64,000 nucleotides of DNA from Falsirhodobacter algicola (GTDB lineage Bacteria > Pseudomonadota > Alphaproteobacteria > Rhodobacterales > Rhodobacteraceae): the NCBI RefSeq assembly GCF_018279165.1, contig NZ_CP047289.1, positions 124,001 to 188,000 of the forward strand, read 5' to 3'. Numbering within the stretch: the stretch's first letter is position 1; each line of letters begins with the position of its first letter. Below the pieces are notes generated by a model. It ran no database searches. It saw only the letters and a program-made list of their open reading frames with translations, and was not told where the DNA came from. Shown here piece by piece: positions 43,050-51,880 of the stretch. The position numbers were made by a program, and so were the translations under genes.

Positions 43050-43934
43050 ATGAACAATCAAATGAAAATCGCAGGCGTTTCCGCGCTCGCTCTTATGCTC
43101 GGTGCCGCCGCTCCGACCTTCGCCCAGACGGCGTCGGACAGCATCGTGAACCCGAACGCGATCGACGATCAGATCGATCAGCAGCGCTTCGACGTCGAAC
43201 AGCAGTTCGACCGTTCCAGCGACGCGTTCCGTTACGGCGCTCCGGGCGCTCGTGAAGGCTTCTCGGGCAGCGCCTCGCTCGGCTATTCCGGCGCGACCGG
43301 CAACGACGAGAGCCAGAACCTCGACGTCGGCGCCCGCGTCACGCATCACCAAGGTCCGTTCACGCAGAACCTGTCCTTCCTGATGCGCTTCGAAGAAGAA
43401 GACAGCGATGCGACCACCGAGAAGGTGTACGGCGTCTATGACGGTCTCTACGACATCAACGACCGCTTCTACGGCTTCATCATGGGCCGTGTGGTCACCG
43501 ATGGTCTGGCCGACGAAATCACCGACGAAGACATCGACAACGGCAACCTCGACATCGGCGACAAAGTCGAGCAGGACGCCTTCCTCGGCATTGGTCCGGG
43601 TTACCGCATCTTCAACCGTCCGGATCTCGCATGGCGCGTTCAGGCCGGTGTCGGTCAGTCCTACCTGAAATACGGTGACGGCGAGAGCGACTCCGAAGTC
43701 GGCTACGTGCTGTCCTCGCGCTTCTACTGGGACATCAACCAGAACGTGTTCATCACGATGGACACCGATGCCCTGAACTCGGACGCCGCTCTGCGCGTGA
43801 ACAACGACCTCGGCGTGAACTTCAAGGTCACGGACGCGTTCTCGACCCGTATCAGCTACCTGACGGACTACAACGAGAGCCGCGCGATCCGCACCGACAA
43901 CACCCTGGGTGTGTCGCTGGTCTACGGGTTCTAA
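43050..43934 (+). CDS. DUF481 outer-membrane beta-barrel protein
   Basis: 294 residues from ATG 43050; AAAGGA upstream. Signal peptide ends at APTFAQ (about residue 26). The mature part has an acidic N-terminal segment (DDQIDQQRFDVEQQF), then repeated amphipathic strands with alternating aromatics and a terminal VSLVYGF typical of barrel proteins. The pattern GFSGSASLGYSGATGND is the DUF481/YdiY start. Codon choice leans to GGT, CGT, GAA and AAC, unlike neighbours, suggesting high expression. Own terminator downstream. Confidence 0.88.
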   Translation: MNNQMKIAGVSALALMLGAAAPTFAQTASDSIVNPNAIDDQIDQQRFDVEQQFDRSSDAFRYGAPGAREGFSGSASLGYSGATGNDESQNLDVGARVTHHQGPFTQNLSFLMRFEEEDSDATTEKVYGVYDGLYDINDRFYGFIMGRVVTDGLADEITDEDIDNGNLDIGDKVEQDAFLGIGPGYRIFNRPDLAWRVQAGVGQSYLKYGDGESDSEVGYVLSSRFYWDINQNVFITMDTDALNSDAALRVNNDLGVNFKVTDAFSTRISYLTDYNESRAIRTDNTLGVSLVYGF

Positions 43935-43965
43935 GAAACCCGGTTTCGTCGCAAGGCGAACCTGA

Positions 43966-43990
43966 GGGGTGGCGCAAGCCGCCCCTTTTT
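43966..43990 (+). terminator. Rho-independent terminator of the DUF481 gene
   Basis: 8-bp stem GGGGTGGC / GCCGCCCC with one T-G pair (43966-43973, 43978-43985), GCAA loop, then TTTTT at 43986-43990. Confidence 0.88.
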
Positions 43991-43999
43991 CATGTCGTG

Positions 44000-44205
44000 A
44001 TGGCGGGGGAAGGTGACGGGCCCGCAGCGACCGTGGAGGGTGAGATTTCCCGAGAGCCTGACGAATCAGGTGGGAGCCAGATACCACGGCCAGGACCGTG
44101 GCAGAGCCAGCCCCCTCGGAAGTGCTTATCGGCCACTGGAAAAATGCCTCAGCACGAGAAGAGCAGAACCCGTCAGCCCCGAGATAGGATGCCGGGGCGC
44201 GGGGC
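44000..44205 (+). ncRNA. Candidate structured RNA of unknown class
   Basis: A 220-bp gene-free segment between two convergent genes. Local hairpins: CCTGA-CGAA-TCAGG (44057-44070), CCACGG/CCGTGG (44084-44101) and AGTG/CACT (44121-44137). A long-range helix could close the whole: TGACGGG (44014-44020) with CCCGTCA (44169-44175), reinforced by GGGG (44005-44008) with CCCC (44177-44180). Strand is uncertain; no promoter or terminator is clear. I could not match it to RNase P, tmRNA, SRP RNA or a known riboswitch. Confidence 0.35.
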
Positions 44206-44211
44206 GCAAGA

Positions 44212-45240
44212 TCAGTCCTCGAAGACCTCGGGGATGTCCTTGGGTGCGCGGTCGAGCCATTCGGGAACGGGCAGGCCCTTTTCCTTGAGGAAGGCCGGGT
44301 TGAACAGCTTGGACTGATAGCGGTTGCCGTAATCGCACAGGATCGTCACGATCGTATGGCCCGGACCCATCTCGCGCGCCATGCGCACCGCGCCCGCGAC
44401 GTTGATCCCCGACGATCCGCCGAGGCACAGGCCCTCATCCTCCAGCATGTCGAAGACGATCGGCAGCGCTTCGGAATCCGGGATGCGCCAGCTGAAATCG
44501 GGGGTGAAGCCTTCGAGGTTCTTCGTGATCCGGCCCTGACCGATCCCTTCGGTGATGGAGCTGCCGGGCGAGGCGAATTCGCCCGTCGTGTAATAGCTGT
44601 GCAGGGCCGCGCCCTCCGGGTCGGCAAGGCCGATCTTCACGCCCTTGGGCTGCAGCGCAAGGCCGACCCCGGCCAGCGTGCCGCCGGAGCCGACGGCGCA
44701 GACGAAGCCGTCCACCTTGCCGCCGGTCTGTTCCCAGATCTCGGGGCCGGTCGTTTCGATATGGGCCTGACGGTTGGCGACGTTGTCGAACTGGTTGGCC
44801 CAGATCACGCCATTCGGCTCGGACCGCGCCAGCTCCTTGGCCAGCCGCTCGGAATAGCGGACATAGTTGTTGGGGTTCTTGTAGGGGGCGGCGGGCACTT
44901 GCACCAGTTCGGCCCCGGCAAGGCGCAGCATGTCCTTCTTTTCCTGACTTTGCGTTTCAGGAATGACGATCACGGTGCGAAAACCCATGGACGCGCCGAC
45001 GAGGGCGAGGCCGATCCCGGTATTACCGGCCGTCCCCTCGACGATGGTGCCGCCGGGCTTCAGCGCCCCGCGCGCGATGGCGTCGCGGATGATGAACAGC
45101 GCCGCGCGGTCCTTCACGGACTGGCCGGGGTTCAGGAACTCGCATTTGCCGAGTATGTCGCATCCCGTCTCTTCGGAGGCGCGCTTCAGGCGGATCAGGG
45201 GGGTGTTGCCGATGGCGTCGGCCAGATCGATACGGATCAT
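44212..45240 (-). CDS. cysK: Cysteine synthase A
   Basis: 342 residues. O-acetylserine sulfhydrylase of PLP fold type II: IGNTPLIRLK, PLP lysine K43 in PGQSVKDRAAL, VEGTAGNTGIGLALVG (substrate loop) and GSGGTLAGVG (phosphate loop). Makes cysteine from O-acetylserine and sulfide. Slightly longer than E. coli CysK (323), with a CysK2/CBS-like C-terminus. Its 5' end faces the formaldehyde dehydrogenase operon across a 103-bp divergent gap. Confidence 0.92.
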   Translation of the reverse strand: MIRIDLADAIGNTPLIRLKRASEETGCDILGKCEFLNPGQSVKDRAALFIIRDAIARGALKPGGTIVEGTAGNTGIGLALVGASMGFRTVIVIPETQSQEKKDMLRLAGAELVQVPAAPYKNPNNYVRYSERLAKELARSEPNGVIWANQFDNVANRQAHIETTGPEIWEQTGGKVDGFVCAVGSGGTLAGVGLALQPKGVKIGLADPEGAALHSYYTTGEFASPGSSITEGIGQGRITKNLEGFTPDFSWRIPDSEALPIVFDMLEDEGLCLGGSSGINVAGAVRMAREMGPGHTIVTILCDYGNRYQSKLFNPAFLKEKGLPVPEWLDRAPKDIPEVFED

Positions 45241-45343
45241 GCGGGATACTCCTGTTTGCCGTAAGGTTTAGGGTGGCGATCCCCCGCTTGCAAGGCGCGG
45301 CCCCACCGGGCAGAACAGGGACAGCCAATGAAGGAGAGCCGCC

Positions 45344-46474
45344 ATGCGCACCCGTGCCGCCGTCGCCATCGCCCCCGGTCAGCCGCTGGAGATCATGGAG
45401 GTGAACCTCGAAGGTCCGAAGAAGGGCGAGGTTCTGGTCGAGATCAAGGCGACCGGCATCTGCCACACCGACGCCTTCACCCTGTCGGGCGCCGATCCCG
45501 AAGGCATGTTCCCGGCCATCCTCGGCCATGAGGGCGCGGGCATCGTGCTGGAGGTGGGCGAGGGCGTGACCACGCTGAAGCCGGGCGACCACGTCATCCC
45601 GCTCTACACCCCCGAATGCCGCGAATGCCCGAGCTGCCTGTCGCGCAAGACGAACCTCTGCACCTCCATCCGGGGGACGCAGGGGCAGGGGCTGATGCCG
45701 GACGGCACGACGCGGTTCTCGATGCTGGATGGAACGCCGATCCTGCATTACATGGGCTGCTCCACCTTCGCCAACCACACCGTCGTGCCGGAGATCGCGC
45801 TGGCCAAGGTCGATCCCGAAGCGCCGTTCGACAAGATCTGCTATATCGGCTGCGGCGTGACGACCGGGATCGGCGCCGTCATCAACACCGCCAAGGTGGA
45901 GATCGGATCGAAGGCGGTCGTCTTCGGTCTGGGCGGCATCGGCCTCAACGTTATTCAAGGGCTGAAGATGGCCGGGGCCGACATGATCATCGGCGTCGAT
46001 CTGAACAACGACAAGAAGGAATGGGGCGAACGCTTCGGCATGACCCATTTCGTCAACCCGTCCGAGATCGACGGTCCCCTCGTTGCGCATCTGGTGGAGA
46101 TGACGAAGACCCCGATCGACCAGATCGGCGGGGCGGATTATTCGTTCGACTGCACCGGCAATGTGAAGGTGATGCGCGACGCGCTGGAATGCACCCATCG
46201 CGGCTGGGGCGTGTCGGTGGTGATCGGCGTGGCCCCGGCGGGCGCCGAGATCCAGACCCGGCCGTTCCAACTGGTGACGGGGCGCGTCTGGAAGGGCTCG
46301 GCCTTCGGCGGGGCGCGGGGGCGCACGGATGTGCCGCAGATCGTGGATTGGTACATGGACGGCAAGATCGAGATCGATCCCATGATCACCCACACCCTGA
46401 CGCTGGACCGGATCAACGAGGGTTTCGATCTGATGCACGAGGGCAAGAGCATCCGCAGCGTCGTGGTGTTCTGA
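45344..46474 (+). CDS. frmA: S-(hydroxymethyl)glutathione dehydrogenase (class III alcohol dehydrogenase)
   Basis: 376 residues; AAGGAGAG upstream. Oxidises the formaldehyde-glutathione adduct to S-formylglutathione with NAD and can reduce S-nitrosoglutathione. Catalytic zinc site GICHTDAF and GHEGAG; structural zinc cysteines in [17 protein letters not shown]; coenzyme fold [23 protein letters not shown] is diagnostic of class III. TGATG links it to the cytochrome gene, as in the R. sphaeroides adhI region. Confidence 0.96.
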   Translation: MRTRAAVAIAPGQPLEIMEVNLEGPKKGEVLVEIKATGICHTDAFTLSGADPEGMFPAILGHEGAGIVLEVGEGVTTLKPGDHVIPLYTPECRECPSCLSRKTNLCTSIRGTQGQGLMPDGTTRFSMLDGTPILHYMGCSTFANHTVVPEIALAKVDPEAPFDKICYIGCGVTTGIGAVINTAKVEIGSKAVVFGLGGIGLNVIQGLKMAGADMIIGVDLNNDKKEWGERFGMTHFVNPSEIDGPLVAHLVEMTKTPIDQIGGADYSFDCTGNVKVMRDALECTHRGWGVSVVIGVAPAGAEIQTRPFQLVTGRVWKGSAFGGARGRTDVPQIVDWYMDGKIEIDPMITHTLTLDRINEGFDLMHEGKSIRSVVVF

Positions 46475-46842
46475 TGCGCTGGCTGGTCATCCTTGCCGCC
46501 TTGGCCTCTGGCCCCGCCTTTGCGCAGGATGCCGAAAATGGCGCGAAGGTGTTCCGCAAGTGCATGGCCTGCCATTCGCTGGCCGAGGGCATGAACCGCA
46601 ACGGCCCCACGCTGCACGATCTGGTGGGCCGCCCCGTCGCCAAGCAGGAACGCTATGCCTATTCGGCGGCGCTGCGCGATCTGGGCATGTCGGGCGCGGT
46701 CTGGGATGCCGAACGCTTGTCGGCCTTCCTTGCCGATCCCAAAGGGGCGGTGCCGGGCACGAAGATGGTCTTTGCCGGCCTGCGCGATCCGCAGGACGTG
46801 GCCGACATCGTCGCCTATCTGACCGAGGAAACCGCCGAATGA
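46474..46842 (+). CDS. Periplasmic class I cytochrome c
   Basis: 122 residues; ATG shares one base with the frmA stop. Signal peptide (1-17, ending PAFA), heme motif C30-M-A-C33-H34 and distal ligand M98 in GTKMVF. It resembles c2/c553i cytochromes of Rhodobacter. It would carry electrons in the periplasm; linkage to formaldehyde oxidation is by operon only. The stop overlaps the next start (ATGA). Confidence 0.92.
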   Translation: MRWLVILAALASGPAFAQDAENGAKVFRKCMACHSLAEGMNRNGPTLHDLVGRPVAKQERYAYSAALRDLGMSGAVWDAERLSAFLADPKGAVPGTKMVFAGLRDPQDVADIVAYLTEETAE

Positions 46843-47474
46843 GGATCGTGTTCGACCTCGACGGCACCTTGGTCGACACCCTTCCCGAAATCCACGGCGC
46901 GGCCACCGCCATGCTGACCGAGTTCGGCCACGAGGCGCTGCCCACCGCCACCATCCGCCGCTTCATCGGGCACGGGGTGGAGGCGCTGGTCGGCCAAGTC
47001 CACGACACCGTGCGCGGCGCCGAGGATCGCGCGATCTGGGTGGAGGTGTTCAACCGCCATTACGCCCGCATCAATGGCACGTTGGTGCAGCCCTTCGACG
47101 GGGTGACGGCGGCGCTTCGGGTGCTGGGGGATGGGGCGCGGATGGGCATCTGCACCAACAAGCCCGAGGCGCTGGCCCGCGGCGTGGTGGAGGCGCTGCG
47201 CCTCGGCCCGTTCGAGGCGCTGATCGGCGGCGATACGATGCCCGTCCGCAAGCCCGATCCGGCCCCGCTTCTGGCCGTGGCCGAAGCCTTGGGCGAGGGG
47301 CCGATCCTCTATGTCGGCGATGGCGAGGTGGATGCCGAAACGGCGGCGCGGGCGGGGATCGACTTCGCGCTGTTCACCGGCGGCTATCGCAAGGCCGAAC
47401 CCGAGGATCTGCCGCACCGCCTGCGCTTCGATCATTGGGCGGATCTTGCGGCGCTGGTTCAGTCGATCCGCTGA
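46839..47474 (+). CDS. HAD-family phosphoglycolate phosphatase-like enzyme
   Basis: 211 residues, starting in the ATGA overlap with the cytochrome gene. HAD motifs VFDLDGTLVDTLPEI, GICTNKPEALA, RKPDPAPL and YVGDGEVDAETA; a helical C1 cap lies between. It probably removes phosphate from 2-phosphoglycolate, but cap HADs have varied substrates. The 3' end overlaps the convergent P450 gene by 16 bp. Confidence 0.88.
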   Translation: MRIVFDLDGTLVDTLPEIHGAATAMLTEFGHEALPTATIRRFIGHGVEALVGQVHDTVRGAEDRAIWVEVFNRHYARINGTLVQPFDGVTAALRVLGDGARMGICTNKPEALARGVVEALRLGPFEALIGGDTMPVRKPDPAPLLAVAEALGEGPILYVGDGEVDAETAARAGIDFALFTGGYRKAEPEDLPHRLRFDHWADLAALVQSIR

Positions 47475-48730
47475 ACGCGGATGCGCATGCCCGATGCGGG
47501 CTGCGCCGGGATGCGGTCCATCGCCACCGACAGATCCTGCGGCGGCACGTCGTAGCTCATCTCGCAGCACAGCATCCGCACCGCCGATTCCATCAGCGCC
47601 AGCGTCGCCGCCTCGCCGGGGCAGCGATGGGTGGTGGCGACATCGCCGCCGCCCTGCGGCACGAAGGACGGATCGTTCAGCCGCCAATCCAGCATCCGTT
47701 CGGGGCGGAAGGCCTGCGGGCGGGGGAAGTGGCGCGCATCCTGCGCCGTGCCGTAGATGTCGAAGAGCAGCCATGACCCGGCGGGCAACGTCGCCCCGTG
47801 CCATGTCAGATCGCGCGTGGCGCGGGCGGCGGTGAAGGGGAAGAAGGGCGCGGTGCGGCGCACCTCCTCGCAGAAGTCCGAGATGAAATCGGCATTGCCG
47901 CTGCGGAACAGCCCACACCAGATCGGATGATCGTGCAGCGCCTTGGCGGCGAAGGCGACATAGCGCCCCACGGCGACGATCGGGCGCAGAAGGTTCAGCA
48001 CCTCCACCGCCGCAACCTCCAGCGGAAGGTCCTTGCCGATGATGGCGAGGGGGGTGGCCGCCGCATCGGCGCTGCCCCGGACGGCCGCGATCTCGCGGCG
48101 GAGCCAACGCTCGATCCCCCGGCGGCGCCACAGCGCCAGCGCGGTGGAGGGGCCGAAATGTCCGGACCGATCGCTCATGGCAAAGAGATCGCGCGTCAGG
48201 CGGCGCAGATCGGCGGGGGCGGGATAGAGGCCGACCCAATGGCAGGCGGCGCGGGTCAGCGCGCTGTTCGCCAGATCCAGCACCGACACCTCGAGGCCGG
48301 GATGCAGCTCGGCGCGCCATGCGGCTTCGAACCCGCGGCGGAGCGAGTCGATCCGGCCCGGATCCATCACGAGGCGGATGAACATCGCCTTGCGGCGGCG
48401 ATGCTCCTCGCCATCGAGTTGCTGCACGCTGCCCTTGTCCTGCAACAGGCGCAGGACCGTCGTGGGCATCGCGCCGGTGCGGGTCAGCCCTTCGGCCCCA
48501 TAGAGAAGCTGGCTTGCCTCCGGGCCGCGCAGGCAGATTGCCTCCCGGCCCATCAGGCGGGCGCGGAACCCGTCCACCCCCAACCGGTCGCAGCCATGGC
48601 CGATGAAGCCGTAGCCCTGACGCAACAGCGTCACCGTGTGATCGACACCGGGAAGCCGGGGAAGCGGGGCGGGGAACGCGGATGTTGCGCCGGCCCGATG
48701 GCCGAAAGCGTCCTGGTCCTGACGTGACAT
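47459..48730 (-). CDS. CYP152-type cytochrome P450 (fatty-acid peroxygenase)
   Basis: 423 residues from ATG 48730. Proximal heme cysteine C370 in GGGDVATTHRCPGE, the form seen in H2O2-dependent P450s (BS-beta, SP-alpha). The I-helix has R249-P250 in NLLRPIVAVG instead of the acid-alcohol pair used for O2 activation; the Arg binds the fatty-acid carboxylate. No redox partner genes are nearby, which fits a peroxygenase. It would hydroxylate or decarboxylate fatty acids with H2O2 in the cytosol. Confidence 0.92.
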   Translation of the reverse strand: MSRQDQDAFGHRAGATSAFPAPLPRLPGVDHTVTLLRQGYGFIGHGCDRLGVDGFRARLMGREAICLRGPEASQLLYGAEGLTRTGAMPTTVLRLLQDKGSVQQLDGEEHRRRKAMFIRLVMDPGRIDSLRRGFEAAWRAELHPGLEVSVLDLANSALTRAACHWVGLYPAPADLRRLTRDLFAMSDRSGHFGPSTALALWRRRGIERWLRREIAAVRGSADAAATPLAIIGKDLPLEVAAVEVLNLLRPIVAVGRYVAFAAKALHDHPIWCGLFRSGNADFISDFCEEVRRTAPFFPFTAARATRDLTWHGATLPAGSWLLFDIYGTAQDARHFPRPQAFRPERMLDWRLNDPSFVPQGGGDVATTHRCPGEAATLALMESAVRMLCCEMSYDVPPQDLSVAMDRIPAQPASGMRIRVQRID

Positions 48731-48813
48731 CCGTTGATCCTTTCGTCTTGCACCGCAAGGCATGGGCACAAAATCTCGCCCCTCAACGCGCAAAGGGGCG
48801 GCAGGTTCCACGA

Positions 48814-48849
48814 AAAACGAAAAAAGGCGCGGAACGGGTCCGCGCCTTT
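48814..48849 (-). terminator. Terminator of gcrA
   Basis: 11-bp perfect stem (48823-48833, 48839-48849), loop ACGGG on the plus strand. Read leftwards the stem is followed by TTTCGTTTTTCG. It lies 23 bp after the gcrA stop. Loop and arm layout nearly repeat the 5211-5243 terminator. Confidence 0.88.
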
Positions 48850-48872
48850 GGTATCGGATGGGAAAAGGGGCC

Positions 48873-49448
48873 TTAGCGGCGGCGGTCGCGCCGCGCGCTC
48901 ATGGGTTGGAAGGCCACGCCCACATGCGCCTCGCAATAGGGTTTGCCAGCGGCCGAGGGCAGGCCGCAGAACCAGAACTCCTCGGTGGCCGGATCGCCGA
49001 TGGGCCATTTGCAGGTCCGCTCGGTCAGGTCCATCAGGCCCAGCTTGCGGGCGCGCTTTTCCACCTCGCGCTGCGAGGCGAGCGCCTCGGGGCTGATCTC
49101 GTTGGCCGAAGGCTGCGGCGGCAGCGGTTGACCGGCGGGCACGATCGGGCGGCGGGCCGGGATCGGCGCGGCGGGGGCCGGGGCCGGGCGGGCCACCGGC
49201 TCGGGCGCGGCCTGTTCGGGTTCGGGCGCGGGCGGGGCGACATCCACCTTCGGCTCGGCCGCCGGGGCGGCGGGGGCCGGGGCGATCTCCTCGCCTTCGG
49301 TGCCGCGGTTCGACAGGCCCAGACGATGGACCTTGCCGATGACGGCATTACGGGTGACGCCGCCAAGCTCCTTGGCGATCTGGCTGGCCGACTGGCCCTC
49401 CGTCCACATCCGCTTCAGGGTTTCAACGCGTTCATCTGTCCAGGACAT
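48873..49448 (-). CDS. gcrA: GcrA cell-cycle regulator
   Basis: 191 residues. N-terminal helix-turn-helix MSWTDERVETLKRMWTEG with ASQIAKELGGVTRNAVIGKVHRLGL in segments is the GcrA DNA-binding domain, which recruits sigma70 at GANTC sites methylated by CcrM. A long Pro/Ala linker (about 55-115) leads to the C-terminal sigma-binding part with TCKWPIGDP and FCGLPSAAGKPYCEAHVG. A Rhodobacterales/Caulobacterales-type regulator; monocistronic with a clear terminator. Confidence 0.96.
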   Translation of the reverse strand: MSWTDERVETLKRMWTEGQSASQIAKELGGVTRNAVIGKVHRLGLSNRGTEGEEIAPAPAAPAAEPKVDVAPPAPEPEQAAPEPVARPAPAPAAPIPARRPIVPAGQPLPPQPSANEISPEALASQREVEKRARKLGLMDLTERTCKWPIGDPATEEFWFCGLPSAAGKPYCEAHVGVAFQPMSARRDRRR

Positions 49449-49743
49449 GCAGGGTCTTCCGCTGAGGGGTTCCGCCAGGCGCGTATCTTATCCGCGCGAG
49501 GGGCCGAGATACAAGCGCAGGGTGCCGATTTCAAGACCCGGGCCCCGAATCCTCTTGTCAGGCGCGGCGCGCGTGGAGTAACGCTGTGCCATGATCGCAC
49601 GGACCGCATATCGCCCCCGACGTCGCTGACGTTCCGATCGCGCCCTTCGCGCGGGCGACCACCCTTGCGCGCATTCCCCTTATGACATTGACTTGCAGGC
49701 GTGCCTTTGGCACCCCTTCCGTCGTCTTTCCGAGGATACGACC
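49449..49743. other. Divergent intergenic region gcrA/argD
   Basis: 295 bp with no gene. It must carry the gcrA and argD promoters. TTGACT at about 49689 is a possible -35 box for argD. A GAATC (GANTC-type) site lies near 49548, the kind of sequence methylated by CcrM and used by GcrA, but a single site is expected by chance at this scale. Nothing else stands out. Confidence 0.4.
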
Positions 49744-50904
49744 ATGATCCCTTCCGTGTTGCCGACCTACAATCGCGCCCCGCTCGCCTTCGTGGCGGGT
49801 TCGGGCAGCTGGCTGACCACGGAGGACGGACGCCGATACCTCGATCTGGGCGCGGGCATCGCGGTCAACGTGCTGGGCCATGCCGCGCCCGAACTGGTGG
49901 CGGCGATCACCGCGCAGGCGGGGCGGCTCTGGCATGTCTCCAACCTCTACCGCATCCCCGAGCAAGAGGCGCTGGCCACCGCGCTGGTGGAGGCGACCTT
50001 CGCCGACACCGTCTTCTTCACCAATTCGGGCACCGAGGCGATGGAGCTGGCGGTGAAGATGTCGCGCAAATACTGGGACGGCCATGGCGAGCGGTCCGAG
50101 ATCGTGGCCTTCCACGGCGCGTTCCACGGGCGGTCTTCGGCGGCGATCGCGGCCTCGGGCGCGGAGAAGATGGTGAAGGGCTTCGGCCCGCTGCTGCCCG
50201 GCTTCGTGCAGCTTCCCTTCGACGACATCGCCGCGCTGGAGGCGATCACCGAGGCGACGGCCGCCGTGATCGTGGAGCCTGCGCAGGGCGAAGGCGGCAT
50301 CCGCGTCGCGTCGGATGCCTTCCTCAAGGCGCTGCGGGCGCGCTGCGATGCGACGGGCGCGCTCTTGGTCTTCGACGAGGTGCAGTGCGGCATGGGCCGG
50401 ACGGGCCGCCTGTTCGCGCATGAATGGTCGGGCGTGCATCCCGACATCATGATGGTGGCCAAGGGCATCGGCGGCGGGTTCCCCTTGGGCGCGGTGCTGG
50501 CGACCGAGGCGGCGGCGCGCGGCATGGTCGCGGGCACGCATGGATCGACCTATGGCGGCAACCCGCTGGGCTGCGCCGTGGGTGGCACGGTCATGTCCAT
50601 CGTGTCCGACCCGGCCTTCCTGTCCGAGGTGAACCGCAAGGGCGCGCTGTTCCGTCAGGGACTGGAGGCGGTGGTCGCCGCCCATCCGGACGTGTTCGAG
50701 GCGGTGCGCGGGCAAGGGCTGCTTTTGGGCCTGCGCTGCGTGAAACCGGCGGCCGAGGTGGTGCAGGCCGGATACGCGCAGAACCTGCTGACGGTGGCGG
50801 CGGCCGACAATGTCGTGCGTCTGCTGCCCGCGTTGAACATCCCCGACGAGGACATCGCCGAGGCGCTTGCGCGGCTCGACCGGGCCGCGACCTCGCTCTC
50901 CTGA
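49744..50904 (+). CDS. argD: Acetylornithine aminotransferase
   Basis: 386 residues from ATG 49744. PLP class III aminotransferase: LDLGAGIAVNVLGH, FFTNSGTEAMELAVK, the substrate-binding FHGAFHGRS, VFDEVQCGMGRTG and the PLP lysine in MMVAKGIGGGFPLGA. It forms N-acetylornithine in arginine synthesis and can serve lysine synthesis as DapC. argF follows after 45 bp holding a hairpin. Confidence 0.95.
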   Translation: MIPSVLPTYNRAPLAFVAGSGSWLTTEDGRRYLDLGAGIAVNVLGHAAPELVAAITAQAGRLWHVSNLYRIPEQEALATALVEATFADTVFFTNSGTEAMELAVKMSRKYWDGHGERSEIVAFHGAFHGRSSAAIAASGAEKMVKGFGPLLPGFVQLPFDDIAALEAITEATAAVIVEPAQGEGGIRVASDAFLKALRARCDATGALLVFDEVQCGMGRTGRLFAHEWSGVHPDIMMVAKGIGGGFPLGAVLATEAAARGMVAGTHGSTYGGNPLGCAVGGTVMSIVSDPAFLSEVNRKGALFRQGLEAVVAAHPDVFEAVRGQGLLLGLRCVKPAAEVVQAGYAQNLLTVAAADNVVRLLPALNIPDEDIAEALARLDRAATSLS

Positions 50905-50913
50905 TCCCTCTGC

Positions 50914-50933
50914 GCCGGGGGTGCGCCCCCGGC
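50914..50933 (+). promoter_or_regulatory. Intercistronic hairpin between argD and argF
   Basis: Perfect 8-bp stem GCCGGGGG / CCCCCGGC with a TGCG loop, 9 bases after the argD stop and 16 before the argF ATG. No T run follows, so it looks more like an mRNA processing or stability element than a terminator. Confidence 0.5.
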
Positions 50934-50949
50934 CGAAGAAAGCAGCAAG

Positions 50950-51876
50950 ATGAAACACTTCCTCGACATCCACACGACATCCAAGCCCGATCTGCGGGGG
51001 ATGGTGGACACGGCGATCGCCATGAAGACCGCCCGCGCCGGGCTGCCCAAGGGCACGCCGGATGCGGATCAGCCGCTGGCGGGCCATATGGTCGCCCTGA
51101 TCTTCGAAAAACCCTCTACCCGCACGCGCGTGTCCTTCGATGTGGGCGTGCGCCAGATGGGCGGGCAGACGATGGTCCTGTCGGGCCGCGAGATGCAGCT
51201 TGGCCATGGCGAGACGATCGCCGACACGGCGCGCGTTCTGTCGCGCTATGTCGATCTGATCATGATCCGCACCTTCGAGGAGGCGACCCTGCACGAGATG
51301 GCCGAACACGCCACCGTGCCGGTGATCAACGGGCTGACCAACCGCACCCATCCTTGCCAGATCATGGCCGACATCATGACCTACGAGGAAAAGCGCGGCC
51401 CCATCGCCGGGCGCAAGGTGGTCTGGGCAGGCGACGGCAACAATGTCTGCGCCAGCTTCATGCATGCCGCCGTGCAGTTCGGCTTCGATTTCACCTTCAC
51501 CGGCCCGCCCACCCTCGATCCCGAGGCCGAGTGGCAGCGCATGGCGCGCGAGGCGGGCATCGGTTTTTCCATCGAACGCGATCCGGCGCGGGCGGTGGAG
51601 GGGGCCGATCTGGTCGTGACCGACACATGGGTGTCGATGCATGATCCGGAATCGGCCAAGGAGCGGCGCCACAACCAGCTTCGCCCCTATCAGGTGAACG
51701 AGGTGCTGATGGAGCGGGCGAACCCCGACGCGCTCTTCATGCATTGCCTGCCCGCCCATCGCAACGACGAGGCCACGAGCGCGGTGATGGACGGCCCCCA
51801 TTCGGTGATCTTCGACGAGGCGGAGAACCGCCTTCACGCGCAGAAGGCCGTCATGCGTTGGTGCCTCGGGGTCTGA
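50950..51876 (+). CDS. argF: Ornithine carbamoyltransferase
   Basis: 308 residues. Carbamoyl-phosphate motif [26 protein letters not shown], the ornithine loop [11 protein letters not shown]-like segment and [10 protein letters not shown] are all present. Converts ornithine and carbamoyl phosphate to citrulline. Second gene after argD. The stop lies 4 bp from the convergent aldo/keto reductase stop. Confidence 0.96.
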   Translation: MKHFLDIHTTSKPDLRGMVDTAIAMKTARAGLPKGTPDADQPLAGHMVALIFEKPSTRTRVSFDVGVRQMGGQTMVLSGREMQLGHGETIADTARVLSRYVDLIMIRTFEEATLHEMAEHATVPVINGLTNRTHPCQIMADIMTYEEKRGPIAGRKVVWAGDGNNVCASFMHAAVQFGFDFTFTGPPTLDPEAEWQRMAREAGIGFSIERDPARAVEGADLVVTDTWVSMHDPESAKERRHNQLRPYQVNEVLMERANPDALFMHCLPAHRNDEATSAVMDGPHSVIFDEAENRLHAQKAVMRWCLGV

Positions 51877-51880
51877 GGGA

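Noticed and set aside
44005-44180. Reading the same gap as RNase P RNA
   Set aside because: CAGAACCCG resembles the 3' strand of helix P4, but the matching GAGGAAAGTCC element is absent and the segment is half the needed length.
44000-44205. Reading the structured gap as a cobalamin riboswitch
   Set aside because: Pieces such as CCCGCAGCG and GAGCCAGATACC resemble conserved cobalamin elements, but the order of the GCCACTG-like box is wrong and no gene lies downstream in either direction.
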